DNA of 64,000 nt. It comes from CBDAPX01 sp965198725. Lineage in GTDB: Bacteria > Pseudomonadota > Alphaproteobacteria > Rhodobacterales > Rhodobacteraceae. This document shows positions 25,750-35,147 of the stretch, one piece after another. The stretch is from positions 907,791 to 971,790 of the forward strand of contig CBDAPX010000002.1 in the NCBI GenBank assembly GCA_965198725.1. Reading direction: 5' to 3'. Both the position numbers and the translations under genes were made by a program. Within the stretch, counting starts at the first letter, position 1. Each line of letters begins with the position of its first letter. The notes beneath the pieces are model-generated. The model worked only from the letters and a program-made list of their open reading frames with translations. It had not been told where the DNA came from and searched no databases.

Positions 25750-26505
25750 TTAAACGCTTTCGCCCAGATACGCTTCGCGCACCTTGGGGTTGCCCTTGAT
25801 TTTGTCCGGCGTGTCTTCGACCAGCGGCGTGCCTTGCGCCAACACGGTGATCCGCTCGGCAAGGCTGAACACCACATGCATATCGTGTTCGATGATCGCG
25901 ATGGTGATGTCGCGTTCTTCCTTGATCTGTTTCAGCAGGTCGATGGTGTTGTTCGTATCGGCCCGCGCCATCCCTGCTGTCGGTTCGTCCAGCAGCAACA
26001 GGCGCGGTTCCTGGCTAAGGCACATCCCAATTTCCAACCGGCGCTTGTCGCCGCGCGACAGGGCACCGGCGTGCTGCTCGCGCTTGTCGATCATGTTCAT
26101 GTCTTCCAGCACATGCTCGGCCTGTTCGATCACATCCTTTTGCGACCGCACCGCGCCATAGGCGTTCAGTTCGAACGACCCGTCACGCTTTGCAAAGCAG
26201 GGGATCATCATGTTTTCCATTACCGTCAGATCCGCAAAGATCTCTGGCGTCTGGAACACGCGGCTGATGCCCATCTGGTTGATCTCGTAAGGTGCGCGGC
26301 CCAGAACCGATTGTCCGTCAAACATCACGCTGCCGGTGTCGGGGATCAGTTTACCGACCAGACAGTTCAGCAGGGTGGACTTACCCGCGCCGTTCGGCCC
26401 GATGATGGCGTGTACGGTGTTCTCAGCAATTGAGAGGTTCACGTCGCCCAGAGCTTGGAGGCCACCGAACCGTTTGCCGACACCTTTGACTTCTAGAATT
26501 CCCAT
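25750..26505 (-). CDS. livG: Branched-chain amino acid-type ABC transporter ATPase LivG
   Basis: 251 residues. Walker A GPNGAGKSTLL, the signature region ALSRGDKRRLEIGMCL and Walker B LLLLDEPTAGMA are present, and the C-terminal IKGNPKVREAYLGE motif is diagnostic of LivG. The usual LSGG signature reads LSRG, as in some liv-like ATPases. It lies 12 bp from its neighbours. Confidence 0.93.
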   Translation of the reverse strand: MGILEVKGVGKRFGGLQALGDVNLSIAENTVHAIIGPNGAGKSTLLNCLVGKLIPDTGSVMFDGQSVLGRAPYEINQMGISRVFQTPEIFADLTVMENMMIPCFAKRDGSFELNAYGAVRSQKDVIEQAEHVLEDMNMIDKREQHAGALSRGDKRRLEIGMCLSQEPRLLLLDEPTAGMARADTNNTIDLLKQIKEERDITIAIIEHDMHVVFSLAERITVLAQGTPLVEDTPDKIKGNPKVREAYLGESV

Positions 26506-26517
26506 CGTCGTGCCTCC

Positions 26518-27729
26518 TTATTCCGCGGGTTCAGTGGATTTGCCTCTGGGGTCGGGGTCTTGGGTCTTGGGTTTGTTCTTGCCGCGGATCCAGGCGAGGA
26601 ACCTTTGGCCCCCTTCCACAAGGCCGCCGGGCAGGAAGATCACCACCAGCATAAAGATGATGCCAAGCGTCAGGTGCCAGCCTTTGCCCACAAACGGGTA
26701 GATCAGCGTGACGATCAGGTCTTCGATGCCATCGGGCAGGAACGCAAACCATGCGTGCAGGATGTCCGAGTTGATCTTGGACAGGATATTTTCCATGTAC
26801 TTGATCACGCCCGCGCCCAAAACCGGACCGATCAGCGTACCGGCACCGCCAAGGATCGTCATCAGCACAACTTCACCCGAAGCCGTCCAGAACATCCGTT
26901 CTGCGCCCGCTTGAGTATCCATCGCCACCATCAGGCCACCAGCCAGACCGGCGTACATGCCAGAGATGACAAAGGCGGCCAGCGTGTAAGGCTTGGTGTT
27001 CAGGCCGGTGTAATTCAGCCGCTGCTGGTTCGATTTCACCGCGCGCAGCATCATGCCAAAGGGCGACCGGAAGATGCGGATGGCCATATAGAAGCTGGCC
27101 AGCATAAAGATCGCGGCGATGTAGTAACCGGCGTTGAACGTGAAGGTCCACGCGCCCAGCGACAGATCAAAGCTGCTGCTCATCTCCAGCCCAAAGAGGT
27201 TCGCCTTGGGCGTGGCCCCTTCGGCCAATGCACCGTCCAGAACGCGCGGGTCACCCACCTTGGGCTGCAACCCGGTCTCACCGCCGGTGATCGGCGTCAA
27301 AACCGAATAGGCGAGCGAGTAGGACATTTGCGCAAAAGCCAGCGTCAGGATCGAGAAATAAATGCCCGAGCGGCGCAGCGAAATCCAGCCGACCAGCAGG
27401 CTGAAGAGGCCTGCGACGATAACCGACAGGATGATGGCCGGTATCACGTTCATGGTCAGCAGCTTCATCATCCAGATCGCGGCATAGCTGCCTGCGCCGA
27501 GAAACGCGGCGTGACCGAAAGAGAGGTATCCGGTCAGACCAAAGAGGATGTTGAAGCCGATGGCAAAGATGCCAAAGATAACAAAGCGTTGCATCAGGTC
27601 CGGGTAACCGGCGTTGAACTGTGCCATGGCCGAACCTTCAGGGAAGGGGTTCAGGATGAACGGCGCCAGAAAGGTCAGCGCCGCGACCAGGATCAGAAGG
27701 GTTGTGTCTCTGCTTGTTAGTCCAAACAT
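26518..27729 (-). CDS. livM: Branched-chain amino acid-type ABC transporter permease LivM
   Basis: 403 residues with about ten membrane segments and the LivM core (FNILFGLTGYLSFGHAAFLGAGSYAA; GGAGTLIGPVLGAGVIKYMENIL). It is longer than E. coli-type cores because of a loop around residues 155-190. It pairs with LivH in the inner membrane. Confidence 0.93.
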   Translation of the reverse strand: MFGLTSRDTTLLILVAALTFLAPFILNPFPEGSAMAQFNAGYPDLMQRFVIFGIFAIGFNILFGLTGYLSFGHAAFLGAGSYAAIWMMKLLTMNVIPAIILSVIVAGLFSLLVGWISLRRSGIYFSILTLAFAQMSYSLAYSVLTPITGGETGLQPKVGDPRVLDGALAEGATPKANLFGLEMSSSFDLSLGAWTFTFNAGYYIAAIFMLASFYMAIRIFRSPFGMMLRAVKSNQQRLNYTGLNTKPYTLAAFVISGMYAGLAGGLMVAMDTQAGAERMFWTASGEVVLMTILGGAGTLIGPVLGAGVIKYMENILSKINSDILHAWFAFLPDGIEDLIVTLIYPFVGKGWHLTLGIIFMLVVIFLPGGLVEGGQRFLAWIRGKNKPKTQDPDPRGKSTEPAE

Positions 27730-27733
27730 GTTA

Positions 27734-28774
27734 TTATTCCTCCATCACGCCTTTGCGTCCCATCAGACCGCGTGGGCGGGTCAGCAAGATGATGATGGCG
27801 ACGAGGTAGATGATAATCTGGTTGATGCCGGGCAGGACGTTCAGCACTTCGCGCATGGACGCAAAGCTTTCCAGAATGCCCAACAGGAAGCCTGCGAGAA
27901 CGGCGCCGGGCAAAGAGCCCATGCCGCCCACAACCACCACCACAAAGCTGAGCACGAGGAAGTCCATGCCCATGTGATAGTTGGGAGAGTTGATCGGGGT
28001 GTACATGACCCCGGCCAGGCCCGCGACCGCAGCGGCAAGGCCGAACATCAGGGTAAAGCGGCGGTCAATGTCGATGCCCAAAAGCTGCACTGTTTCCCGG
28101 TCCGCCATGCCGGCGCGGACAACCATGCCGAAGGTGGTGAACTGCAGGAAGGCAAAGACGCCACCGATGATAATCGCCGCAAAGGCAAAGTAGATGATGC
28201 GCCAGTAGGGGTAGATGATCAGGTTGGGATCAAAACCCAGCATCTCGCCAAAGTCGAACGATCCTTTGAACGCCGCCGGTGCGGGGGTCGGGATCGGGTT
28301 GGCGCCGAAGTAATACTTGATGATCTCTTGCAAAACGATCGCAAGACCGAAGGTTACAAGGATCTGGTCGGCATGCGGACGCTTGTAGAAATGCTTGATC
28401 AGGCCGCGTTCCATCAAAACGCCCAAACTGACCATGACTGGGATGGCAAAAAGGATCGACAGAGGCACGGCCCAGTCGATGATAACATCGCCCGTGGCTT
28501 GCCCGAATATGTCATAGACATAGGGCACGTCCACTTTCAGCGGATTGCCCAGAAAGTCGGTTTTCGTTTCGTCGATCACCGTGTGTGACAGGGTGAGAAT
28601 CCGGCTGAGCGTGACCGCGCAGAACGCGCCGATCATGAACAATGCGCCATGCGCAAAGTTGACAACGCCCAGCGTGCCGAAAATCAGTGTCAGCCCCAGC
28701 GCGATCAGCGCATAGGCAGAGCCCTTGTCGAGCCCGTTTAGGATTTGGAGAATGATGGCTTCCATTGGTCCCAC
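27734..28774 (-). CDS. livH: Branched-chain amino acid-type ABC transporter permease LivH
   Basis: 346 residues. The N-terminal ILNGLDKGSAYALIALGLTLIFGTLGVVNFAHGALFM block and GGMGSLPGAVLAGFLLGILES near residue 270 identify LivH. An insertion of about 40 residues after the second helix (TDFLGNPLKVDVPYVYDIFG) makes it longer than usual. It starts 4 bp upstream of livM and follows the binding protein across a hairpin. Confidence 0.93.
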   Translation of the reverse strand: MGPMEAIILQILNGLDKGSAYALIALGLTLIFGTLGVVNFAHGALFMIGAFCAVTLSRILTLSHTVIDETKTDFLGNPLKVDVPYVYDIFGQATGDVIIDWAVPLSILFAIPVMVSLGVLMERGLIKHFYKRPHADQILVTFGLAIVLQEIIKYYFGANPIPTPAPAAFKGSFDFGEMLGFDPNLIIYPYWRIIYFAFAAIIIGGVFAFLQFTTFGMVVRAGMADRETVQLLGIDIDRRFTLMFGLAAAVAGLAGVMYTPINSPNYHMGMDFLVLSFVVVVVGGMGSLPGAVLAGFLLGILESFASMREVLNVLPGINQIIIYLVAIIILLTRPRGLMGRKGVMEE

Positions 28775-28811
28775 CCTTGTTGGCTTGGCGCACGTCGCGT
28801 CAGAGGGGTAG

Positions 28812-28833
28812 GGTGGGCATTATTGCCCACCCA
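28812..28833 (-). terminator. Hairpin between substrate-binding protein and livH
   Basis: GGGTGGGCA, loop TTAT, TGCCCACCC is a perfect 9-bp stem 10 bp after the binding-protein stop and about 40 bp before livH, with no T-run in the direction of transcription. It probably stabilises or partly terminates the upstream message, giving more binding protein than permease. Confidence 0.65.
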
Positions 28834-28842
28834 ATTTGGTGC

Positions 28843-30180
28843 TTATGCGCCCGGGTTACAGGTGCCCAGTTCGCCACCGAAGATGGAGGCGTCATAAGTA
28901 ACCTGTGCGGTCGGTGTGATTTCGACGATTTCAAGAAGGTCGAATTCCGAGGTCGGGTTCTCTTTACCCTTCACAACCAGCACGTCTTTGAAGCACTGGT
29001 GATCCTCTGCACGGTAGAGGGTCGGACCATTGCCCATGCCGTCGAATTCAAAGCCTTCAAGCGCTTCTGCAACGGCACATGGGTTGAACGAACCGGCACG
29101 TTCCACGGCATCCGCATAGAGCAGCGCCTGAACATAGCAGGTGTGCGCGGCCTGTGACGGCGGGAAGCCGTACTTGGTGCCGAACGACTTGACGAACGCT
29201 TTGGACCCTTCGTCCTGCAGCGACCAGTGCCAGTTGGTTGACCCAAATATGCCCTTAACGTTGGCACCGGCACCTTTCGCCATCAGACGCGAGTACAGCG
29301 GAACGATGATTTCAAAGTTCTTGCCGTTCACCAGCTTGTCGCGCAGGCCGAACTGAACCGCGTTGGTCAACGAGTTCACCATGTTGCCGCCATAGTGGTT
29401 CAGAACCAGAACGTCGGCGCCCGACTGCAGAACCGGCGCAATGTAGGACGAGAAGTCGGTTTGCGTCAGCGGTGTTTTCACGGCTGCAACCGTGTTCCAA
29501 CCCAGAGCTTCAGTCGAGGTGCGCACCGCTTCTTCGGTGGTGTAGCCCCAGTTGTAGTCTGCGGTCAGGTGGTACGCGTTCCGGTCTGTGCCATAGTTGT
29601 CGGCCAGGATCGGGGCGAGTGCAGCACCCGACATGTAGGAGTTAAAGAAGTGACGGAAGCCGTTCGCCTTCTTGTCCTTACCGGTCGTGTCGTTGGAGTG
29701 GGTCAGACCCGCCATGAAGATGACGCCGGCCTCTTGGCAGAGCGCTTGAACCGCAACCGCCACGCCCGAAGACGAACCGCCCGTGATCATTACAGCGCCG
29801 TCTTTTTCGATCATCGACCGGGCCGAAGCACGCGCCGCGTCCGATTTGGTCTGCGTGTCACCAGTGACGTATTCGACCTTTTTACCCAGGATACCGTTGC
29901 CCTGCAGGGCCTTGGACGAGAAGGTGCTCATCATGCCGCCGTCGCCGCCACCGTTCAGGTGCTCGACCGCCAGTTCGTATGCGCGCAGTTCGTCAGCACC
30001 CTCATCCGCATAGGGACCGGTCTGAGGGACGTTGAAGCCGAGTGTTACAGAGCTGCCGGTCGGTTCGTTTGTAAACGCTGCCGCCGATTGCGCTGTAAAG
30101 ATCGTTGGCACCGCCAGACCAGCGCCGGCAACGGCCCCGGTTCTTAGGACGCCACGACGTGTTACATCATTTTTGGACAT
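28843..30180 (-). CDS. ABC transporter substrate-binding protein, Tat-exported
   Basis: 445 residues with a twin-arginine signal (NDVTRRGVLRTGAVAGAGLAVPTIFTAQSAAA). The mature part is a type I periplasmic binding protein of the Leu/Ile/Val or amide family (TLGFNVPQTGPYADEGADELRAYELAVEHLNGGG; GSSSGVAVAVQALCQEAGVIFMAGLTHS). It is the first gene of the liv-like unit. The ligand cannot be assigned: family members bind amino acids, urea, amides or aromatic acids. The adjacent acyl-CoA synthetase hints at a carboxylic acid. Confidence 0.9.
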   Translation of the reverse strand: MSKNDVTRRGVLRTGAVAGAGLAVPTIFTAQSAAAFTNEPTGSSVTLGFNVPQTGPYADEGADELRAYELAVEHLNGGGDGGMMSTFSSKALQGNGILGKKVEYVTGDTQTKSDAARASARSMIEKDGAVMITGGSSSGVAVAVQALCQEAGVIFMAGLTHSNDTTGKDKKANGFRHFFNSYMSGAALAPILADNYGTDRNAYHLTADYNWGYTTEEAVRTSTEALGWNTVAAVKTPLTQTDFSSYIAPVLQSGADVLVLNHYGGNMVNSLTNAVQFGLRDKLVNGKNFEIIVPLYSRLMAKGAGANVKGIFGSTNWHWSLQDEGSKAFVKSFGTKYGFPPSQAAHTCYVQALLYADAVERAGSFNPCAVAEALEGFEFDGMGNGPTLYRAEDHQCFKDVLVVKGKENPTSEFDLLEIVEITPTAQVTYDASIFGGELGTCNPGA

Positions 30181-30314
30181 ATAATCCTCCCATTTCGTAA
30201 ACCTGCGCGGGTCCGCTCCTCATTCGGATTCCGTGCAGGGGCACAGTTTCGTGCAAATGCAGTATGGTGCCAGCCCTGAAAATCGCGCAATAAACCTCTT
30301 GAAAATCAGGGAAA

Positions 30315-30328
30315 ATTTGTAAACAAAT
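30315..30328. promoter_or_regulatory. Palindrome in divergent promoter region
   Basis: ATTTGT-AA-ACAAAT is a perfect 6-2-6 inverted repeat in the 237-bp region between the transporter binding-protein gene and the XRE-type regulator. Further TGTAAAC-like words occur nearby (about 30349). It is a candidate operator for the adjacent regulator. Confidence 0.5.
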
Positions 30329-30417
30329 GAACAATATCCCGTGGTATGGTGTAAACTTCTTTATGCTGCGTCGCAGAAGTGCGTTGAAACCCAATCGTAA
30401 ACGGAGCGTTCCGAAAC

Positions 30418-31710
30418 ATGGCGCGTGACACATTAACTGGCAGCCGCATTCGTGAAAGGCGGTCCATTTCCGGTTTGCGGCAAGCGGATTTGGCCCGTCA
30501 GGTCGGGATTTCAGCGTCTTATCTGAACTTGATCGAACACAACCGGCGCAGAATCGGCGGCAAGCTTTTGCTGGATATTGCTGCTGCTCTTGGGGTCGAA
30601 CCTGCAACGCTCAGCGAAGGGGCAGAAGCCGCGCTTTTGTCGGCCTTGCGCGAGGCGGCGGCGGATTCCGGTGTGAAAGGTGTCGAAACGGATCGCGCCG
30701 ACGAATTCGCCGGGCGCTTTCCCGGCTGGGCCGAGGTTCTGGCCAGTGCCCAACGACGGGTCGCATCGCTGGAACGCACGGTCGAAACCCTGTCAGACCG
30801 TTTGACGCATGACCCGCATTTGGCGGCGTCCTTGCACGAGGTTTTGTCGACTGCTGCGGCTATCCGGTCGACGGCATCCATCCTTGCCGAAAGTGACGAA
30901 CTGGACGTTGTGTGGCGGGACCGGTTCCACAAAAACCTGAACCAGGACAGTCTGCGTCTTGCGCAAAGCTCGAAAGCGTTGGTCGGGTATCTGGATGACA
31001 CCGAAGGGTCAGATGTCGGGCGTGGCATCCCCCGTGAAGAGGTTGAGGCCTTTCTGACCGAGCACGGGTACCATTTCGAAGCGTTGGAACAGGGCACGGC
31101 CAGTGTGGACGAGATTATCGCGGGGACCGAGGCGCTGAGTTCCGGTGCGGCCCGCCATATCGCAGCGGGAGTGTTGGCCCGATACGCGGCCGACGCGCGG
31201 GTAATGCCTTTGGCCGAATTTGAGGGCACGCTTAAAGAGGTTGGTGTTGATCCATTCCAATTGCAGCGGGTTTTCGGGGTCGGTCTTGATACGATTTTCC
31301 GACGGCTGGCGGCGGTGCCGGACCGATCAGATATCGGGTTGCTGGTCTGCGACGCGTCGGGAAGCATCCTGTTTCGCAAACCTATTGAGGGCTTTGCCAT
31401 TCCCCGCTTTGGCTCTGGGTGCCCGCTCTGGCCGGTGTTCAAGGCGCTCAGCCGCCCCATGCAGCCGGTTCATCGTCGCGTGGAACAGCATGGATGCAGT
31501 GCCGCACAGTTCGACTGTTTCGCGGTGGCGCATCCGGTCGACCCGATCGGGTTTGATGAAGACCCTCGGTTTCATGCCACGATGTTGATCCGCCCTGCGG
31601 ATGTGGCAGAAGCACAAGAGTTCACCCGAGTGGGTGCCACTTGCCGTGTGTGTGCCTTGGATGCTTGCCGTGCACGTCGCGAACCATCGATCCTGAGCGA
31701 AGGGTTTTGA
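30418..31710 (+). CDS. XRE-family regulator, short-chain fatty acyl regulator (DUF2083) type
   Basis: 430 residues. An N-terminal helix-turn-helix (about residues 10-62, GLRQADLARQVGISASYLNLIEHNRRRIG) and a DUF2083-like C-terminal domain with cysteine-containing motifs (GCPLWPVFKALSRP; ATCRVCALDACRARREPS) match the RamB/ScfR family that controls acetate and propionate metabolism. The middle segment (about 115-180, HEVLSTAAAIRSTASILAES) is an extra region that looks like a degenerate histidine-kinase dimerisation helix pair. It is divergent from the liv-like operon and upstream of a symporter/kinase system. Confidence 0.85.
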   Translation: MARDTLTGSRIRERRSISGLRQADLARQVGISASYLNLIEHNRRRIGGKLLLDIAAALGVEPATLSEGAEAALLSALREAAADSGVKGVETDRADEFAGRFPGWAEVLASAQRRVASLERTVETLSDRLTHDPHLAASLHEVLSTAAAIRSTASILAESDELDVVWRDRFHKNLNQDSLRLAQSSKALVGYLDDTEGSDVGRGIPREEVEAFLTEHGYHFEALEQGTASVDEIIAGTEALSSGAARHIAAGVLARYAADARVMPLAEFEGTLKEVGVDPFQLQRVFGVGLDTIFRRLAAVPDRSDIGLLVCDASGSILFRKPIEGFAIPRFGSGCPLWPVFKALSRPMQPVHRRVEQHGCSAAQFDCFAVAHPVDPIGFDEDPRFHATMLIRPADVAEAQEFTRVGATCRVCALDACRARREPSILSEGF

Positions 31711-31798
31711 CAGGCCGGAACAACCGGGTCTAGAAATGATGCAATAAAAAATTGGAACGCATCACCAAATGCGTTCCCCCCTGGGGAGGAGAGGGGCT

Positions 31799-32179
31799 AT
31801 GGGCCGGAAAGTCCTGTTGATTGAGGACGAGCCGAATATTGCCGAGGCAATACGCTTTGTGCTGACCAGAGATGCGTGGCAGGTCGAAACGCATGACGAT
31901 GGCGCCAATGCCATCGAAGTGATCGGCCAGGTCTCGCCGGATTTACTGATTCTGGATGTCATGCTGCCGGGAAAAAGTGGCATGGATATATTGAAAGACC
32001 TGCGTGACACGCCTGATCTGGCCGGTTTGCCGGTTCTGATGCTCACCGCGCGTGGGCAGTCCAAGGATCGGGAAATGGCGGAACAGGCCGGTGTGAACCG
32101 GTTCATGACCAAGCCGTTTTCGAATGCCGAAGTGCTTGACGCCGTGCGCGCCTTGGCGGCCGCCGCGTCGGGGTCATGA
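31799..32179 (+). CDS. Single-domain response regulator
   Basis: 126 residues from ATG 31799 behind GGGGAGGAGAGG; an ATG at 31769 precedes the ribosome site and is rejected. A complete receiver domain is present: acidic pocket IEDEPN, phospho-acceptor aspartate at about residue 52 (LLILDVMLPG), MLTARG, and lysine in MTKPFSN. There is no output domain. The next gene overlaps its stop by 4 bp, and the cognate kinase is probably the hybrid encoded downstream. Confidence 0.92.
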   Translation: MGRKVLLIEDEPNIAEAIRFVLTRDAWQVETHDDGANAIEVIGQVSPDLLILDVMLPGKSGMDILKDLRDTPDLAGLPVLMLTARGQSKDREMAEQAGVNRFMTKPFSNAEVLDAVRALAAAASGS

Positions 32180-32466
32180 ATACCCCGATCACCGTTTTTC
32201 TGGAACGGCAAAGCTATCGCCGACGGCGGCTGGTTGACGCGTTGCGGCTTTTGCCTGTGATCGGCGCACTGTTGTTTGCCATACCGCTCTTGTGGCCCAA
32301 TCCTGTGGACACGACTGACCCATCATCGACCGTGTCGATGTCGAAAGCTATAACATATGTTTTTTCGGCCTGGGCCGGATTGATCATCGTCACCGCAGTT
32401 TTGAGCTGGCGGTCACGGCAATTGTCACAAGAGGATCTGAACGACGACCTTGAAGAGGCGCGGTAA
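32176..32466 (+). CDS. Small membrane protein, two predicted helices
   Basis: 96 residues with membrane segments at about 25-42 (LRLLPVIGALLFAIPLLW) and 58-76 (ITYVFSAWAGLIIVTAVLSW), and a short acidic tail. It overlaps the genes on both sides (ATGA upstream, TAATG downstream), so it is surely part of the sensor operon. The position recalls the small subunits that accompany some sodium/solute symporters; no family is recognised. Confidence 0.8.
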   Translation: MNTPITVFLERQSYRRRRLVDALRLLPVIGALLFAIPLLWPNPVDTTDPSSTVSMSKAITYVFSAWAGLIIVTAVLSWRSRQLSQEDLNDDLEEAR

Positions 32467-35147
32467 TGGCCTCTTTCAACCAGTTGATCCTCGTCTGTCT
32501 GGGTTATGTCGCCTTTTTGTTTTTGGTGGCGTTTGCGGCGGAACGGCTGGCGTCGCGAGGGCGGGGGGCATGGTTGCGTTCCCCTTTGGTCTATACCCTG
32601 TCCTTGTCCATCTACTGTACGGCTTGGACCTTTTATGGCGCCGTGGGCTATGCGGCGCGGTCGGGGTTAGAGTTTGTCACGATCTATCTGGGACCAACGC
32701 TGGTCATGATCGGTTGGTGGTGGGGCCTGCGCAAACTGGTGCGGATCGGGCGGAGCCAACGGGTCACGTCAATTGCTGACCTGATATCGTCGCGTTATGG
32801 CAAATCGAACTTGCTGGCCATCTGCGTCACCCTTTTGGCCGTGATCGGCGTCACGCCCTATATTGCGCTCCAATTGCAATCCATCACCCTTTCGTTCTCG
32901 ATTTTCGCGGAATTCGGACCGGATGGTGAACCGTTTCAGGATACGGCGAGTGTGTTCTGGACCGCCGCCGGCTTGGCCTTGTTCGCGATCCTGTTCGGGA
33001 CCCGCAATCTGGATGCCAACGAACGGCACCATGGGGTTGTCACGGCGGTCGCTCTCGAAGCCATCGTCAAACTCGTGGCCTTGCTGGCCGTGGGGATTTT
33101 CGTGGTCTGGACCGTGTCTGGCGGTGTGGCCGAGACGATGGCCCGCATCGATGCGTCGGACATCGGGCAATGGCAGACAAATAACGGCCGGTGGGCGGCG
33201 ATTACGTTTCTCGCCGCGGCGGCCTTTGTCTGTTTGCCACGGATGTTTCAGGTCATGGTCGTGGAAAACGATGATGAACGGCACCTGCGCATCGCGGCTT
33301 GGGCCTTTCCGCTGTACCTGATGCTGATCAGCCTTTTCGTGGTGCCGATCGCTGTTGTCGGGCTGGACCTGATGCCAGCGGGGTCGAACCCGGACCTCTT
33401 TGTCCTCAGCATCCCGCTCAGCCAAGGCCGCGAAGGGCTGGCCATGCTGTCCTTTCTCGGCGGTTTTTCATCGGCCACATCCATGGTGATCGTCGCGGCG
33501 ATGGCCTTGTCGACGATGGTGTCGAACCACATCGTCATGCCGATCTGGTTGCAGTCCCAAGGCGGCGGGGCCTCGGTGTCTGGCGATGTGCGCCACGTCG
33601 TGCTCTTGGCGCGGCGCGTGTCGATTGGTGTGATCATGGCGCTGGGGTATTTTTATTACCAACTGTCCGGTGGCGGTGCGGCGCTGGCGTCTATCGGGCT
33701 AATCGCCTTTGCGGGGATCGCGCAGATCCTGCCGGCGCTGGTAGGAGGTCTGTTTTGGCGCGGGGCCACCCGGTCTGGCGCCTTGGCCGGGCTGATCGTG
33801 GGGTTCATTCTGTGGCTTTATACCTTGCTGCTGCCGGGTTTGGGCAGCGGCCTGATATCCGAGAGCGTTTTGCAAAACGGCCCGTTCGGGCTGGAATGGC
33901 TGCGACCGCAAGCGCTTTTCGGCATCACGGGCATGGACCCTCTGGTCCATTCGGTGCTTTGGAGCATGTCGCTGAACACGGCGGCCTTTGGGATTGTGTC
34001 GCTGCTCAGCTTCCCCAACCCGTTAGAGCGGCTGCAGGGCGCACAGTTTGTCAACGTGTTTAACCATTCGGTTGGGGCCCGCGGGTGGAGCGGGTCGGTC
34101 GTGCAAAGCGAAGACCTGATGATCATGTCCCAACGGATCTTAGGTCCCGTGCAAGCGCGTCTGTTCTTTCAGGCCGAGGCGCAGCGGCAAGGTGGGCGCG
34201 GGCACTTGCCAGAGCCGACACCGGCGTTTTTGCAAAGCTTGGAACGAGAGCTTTCCGGGTCTGTCGGCGCAGCGGCAGCGCATGCCATGGTCAGCCAGAT
34301 CGTGGGCCGGTCTTCGGTTTCCGTCGAAGAGCTGTTGGCGGTGGCCGACGAATCCGCCCAGCTGTTGGAATATTCCAGCCAGCTTGAAGCCAAATCCGCT
34401 GAATTGACCCGCACAGCGGCCCAATTGCGGGATGCTAACGAAAAACTGACACAGATTTCGCTGCAAAAGGACGCCTTTCTTGGGCAGATCAGTCACGAGC
34501 TGCGCACGCCGATGACCTCTATTCGGGCGTTTTCCGAAATCCTGCGAGATACCGACACGATGTCGGATAGCGAGAAGGTACGCTATGCGGCCGTCATCCA
34601 CGACGAAACCTTGCGTCTGACACGATTGTTGGATGACCTTTTGGATCTGAGCGTGCTGGAAAACGGACAGGTGACGTTGAATACGCGGCATGGCACGCTG
34701 CAAGAGGTCATTGATCGGGCGGTCGCCTCTGCCACGGCTGGGAATGAACAGACACTGACGATCAAGCGCAGCCTTGAGGAGGAGCAGCTGGAAATCCACA
34801 CGGATTTGGATCGGTTGGGACAGGTTTTCATCAACCTGATTTCCAACGCACAGAAATACTGCAACGCCGCGCGTCCGGTCCTGACGATTTCGGCGCGGGA
34901 TCGGGGGGACCGGATCGTCATCGACTTTGTGGACAACGGCGACGGTATACCCGAAGACGCGCAAAAGATGGTGTTCGAGAAATTTTCACGCGTGCAGCCG
35001 GAAAAGGCAGGCGGCGCGGGGCTCGGCCTCGCGATTTGCCGCGAGATCATGCAACGGCTGGATGGCGATATTCAGTATTTGCCGAACAAGGGCGGTGCCG
35101 CGTTTCGCATCACACTGCCGCAGCCACAGGCCCTGGCCGCGCAGTAA
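32466..35147 (+). CDS. Sodium:solute symporter-sensor histidine kinase hybrid
   Basis: 893 residues. The first 530 or so hold about 13 membrane helices of the SSS (PutP-like) fold. A coiled linker follows (about 630-670), then HisKA with the phospho-acceptor histidine at about 677 (ISHELRTPMTSIRAFSEIL) and an ATPase domain (NLISNAQKYCNAARP, DNGDGIPED, GGAGLGLAICREIM). This is the CbrA/CrbS/MxtR architecture, in which a transporter-like domain feeds a kinase. There is no receiver domain on the protein; the single-domain regulator upstream is the likely partner. By analogy with CrbS it may track acetate or another small carbon source. Confidence 0.92.
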   Translation: MASFNQLILVCLGYVAFLFLVAFAAERLASRGRGAWLRSPLVYTLSLSIYCTAWTFYGAVGYAARSGLEFVTIYLGPTLVMIGWWWGLRKLVRIGRSQRVTSIADLISSRYGKSNLLAICVTLLAVIGVTPYIALQLQSITLSFSIFAEFGPDGEPFQDTASVFWTAAGLALFAILFGTRNLDANERHHGVVTAVALEAIVKLVALLAVGIFVVWTVSGGVAETMARIDASDIGQWQTNNGRWAAITFLAAAAFVCLPRMFQVMVVENDDERHLRIAAWAFPLYLMLISLFVVPIAVVGLDLMPAGSNPDLFVLSIPLSQGREGLAMLSFLGGFSSATSMVIVAAMALSTMVSNHIVMPIWLQSQGGGASVSGDVRHVVLLARRVSIGVIMALGYFYYQLSGGGAALASIGLIAFAGIAQILPALVGGLFWRGATRSGALAGLIVGFILWLYTLLLPGLGSGLISESVLQNGPFGLEWLRPQALFGITGMDPLVHSVLWSMSLNTAAFGIVSLLSFPNPLERLQGAQFVNVFNHSVGARGWSGSVVQSEDLMIMSQRILGPVQARLFFQAEAQRQGGRGHLPEPTPAFLQSLERELSGSVGAAAAHAMVSQIVGRSSVSVEELLAVADESAQLLEYSSQLEAKSAELTRTAAQLRDANEKLTQISLQKDAFLGQISHELRTPMTSIRAFSEILRDTDTMSDSEKVRYAAVIHDETLRLTRLLDDLLDLSVLENGQVTLNTRHGTLQEVIDRAVASATAGNEQTLTIKRSLEEEQLEIHTDLDRLGQVFINLISNAQKYCNAARPVLTISARDRGDRIVIDFVDNGDGIPEDAQKMVFEKFSRVQPEKAGGAGLGLAICREIMQRLDGDIQYLPNKGGAAFRITLPQPQALAAQ

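Noticed and set aside
26560..28588. Plus-strand frames of 386 and 324 codons
   Set aside because: They are antisense to livM and livH and rich in His/Gln/Arg, the usual shadow composition.
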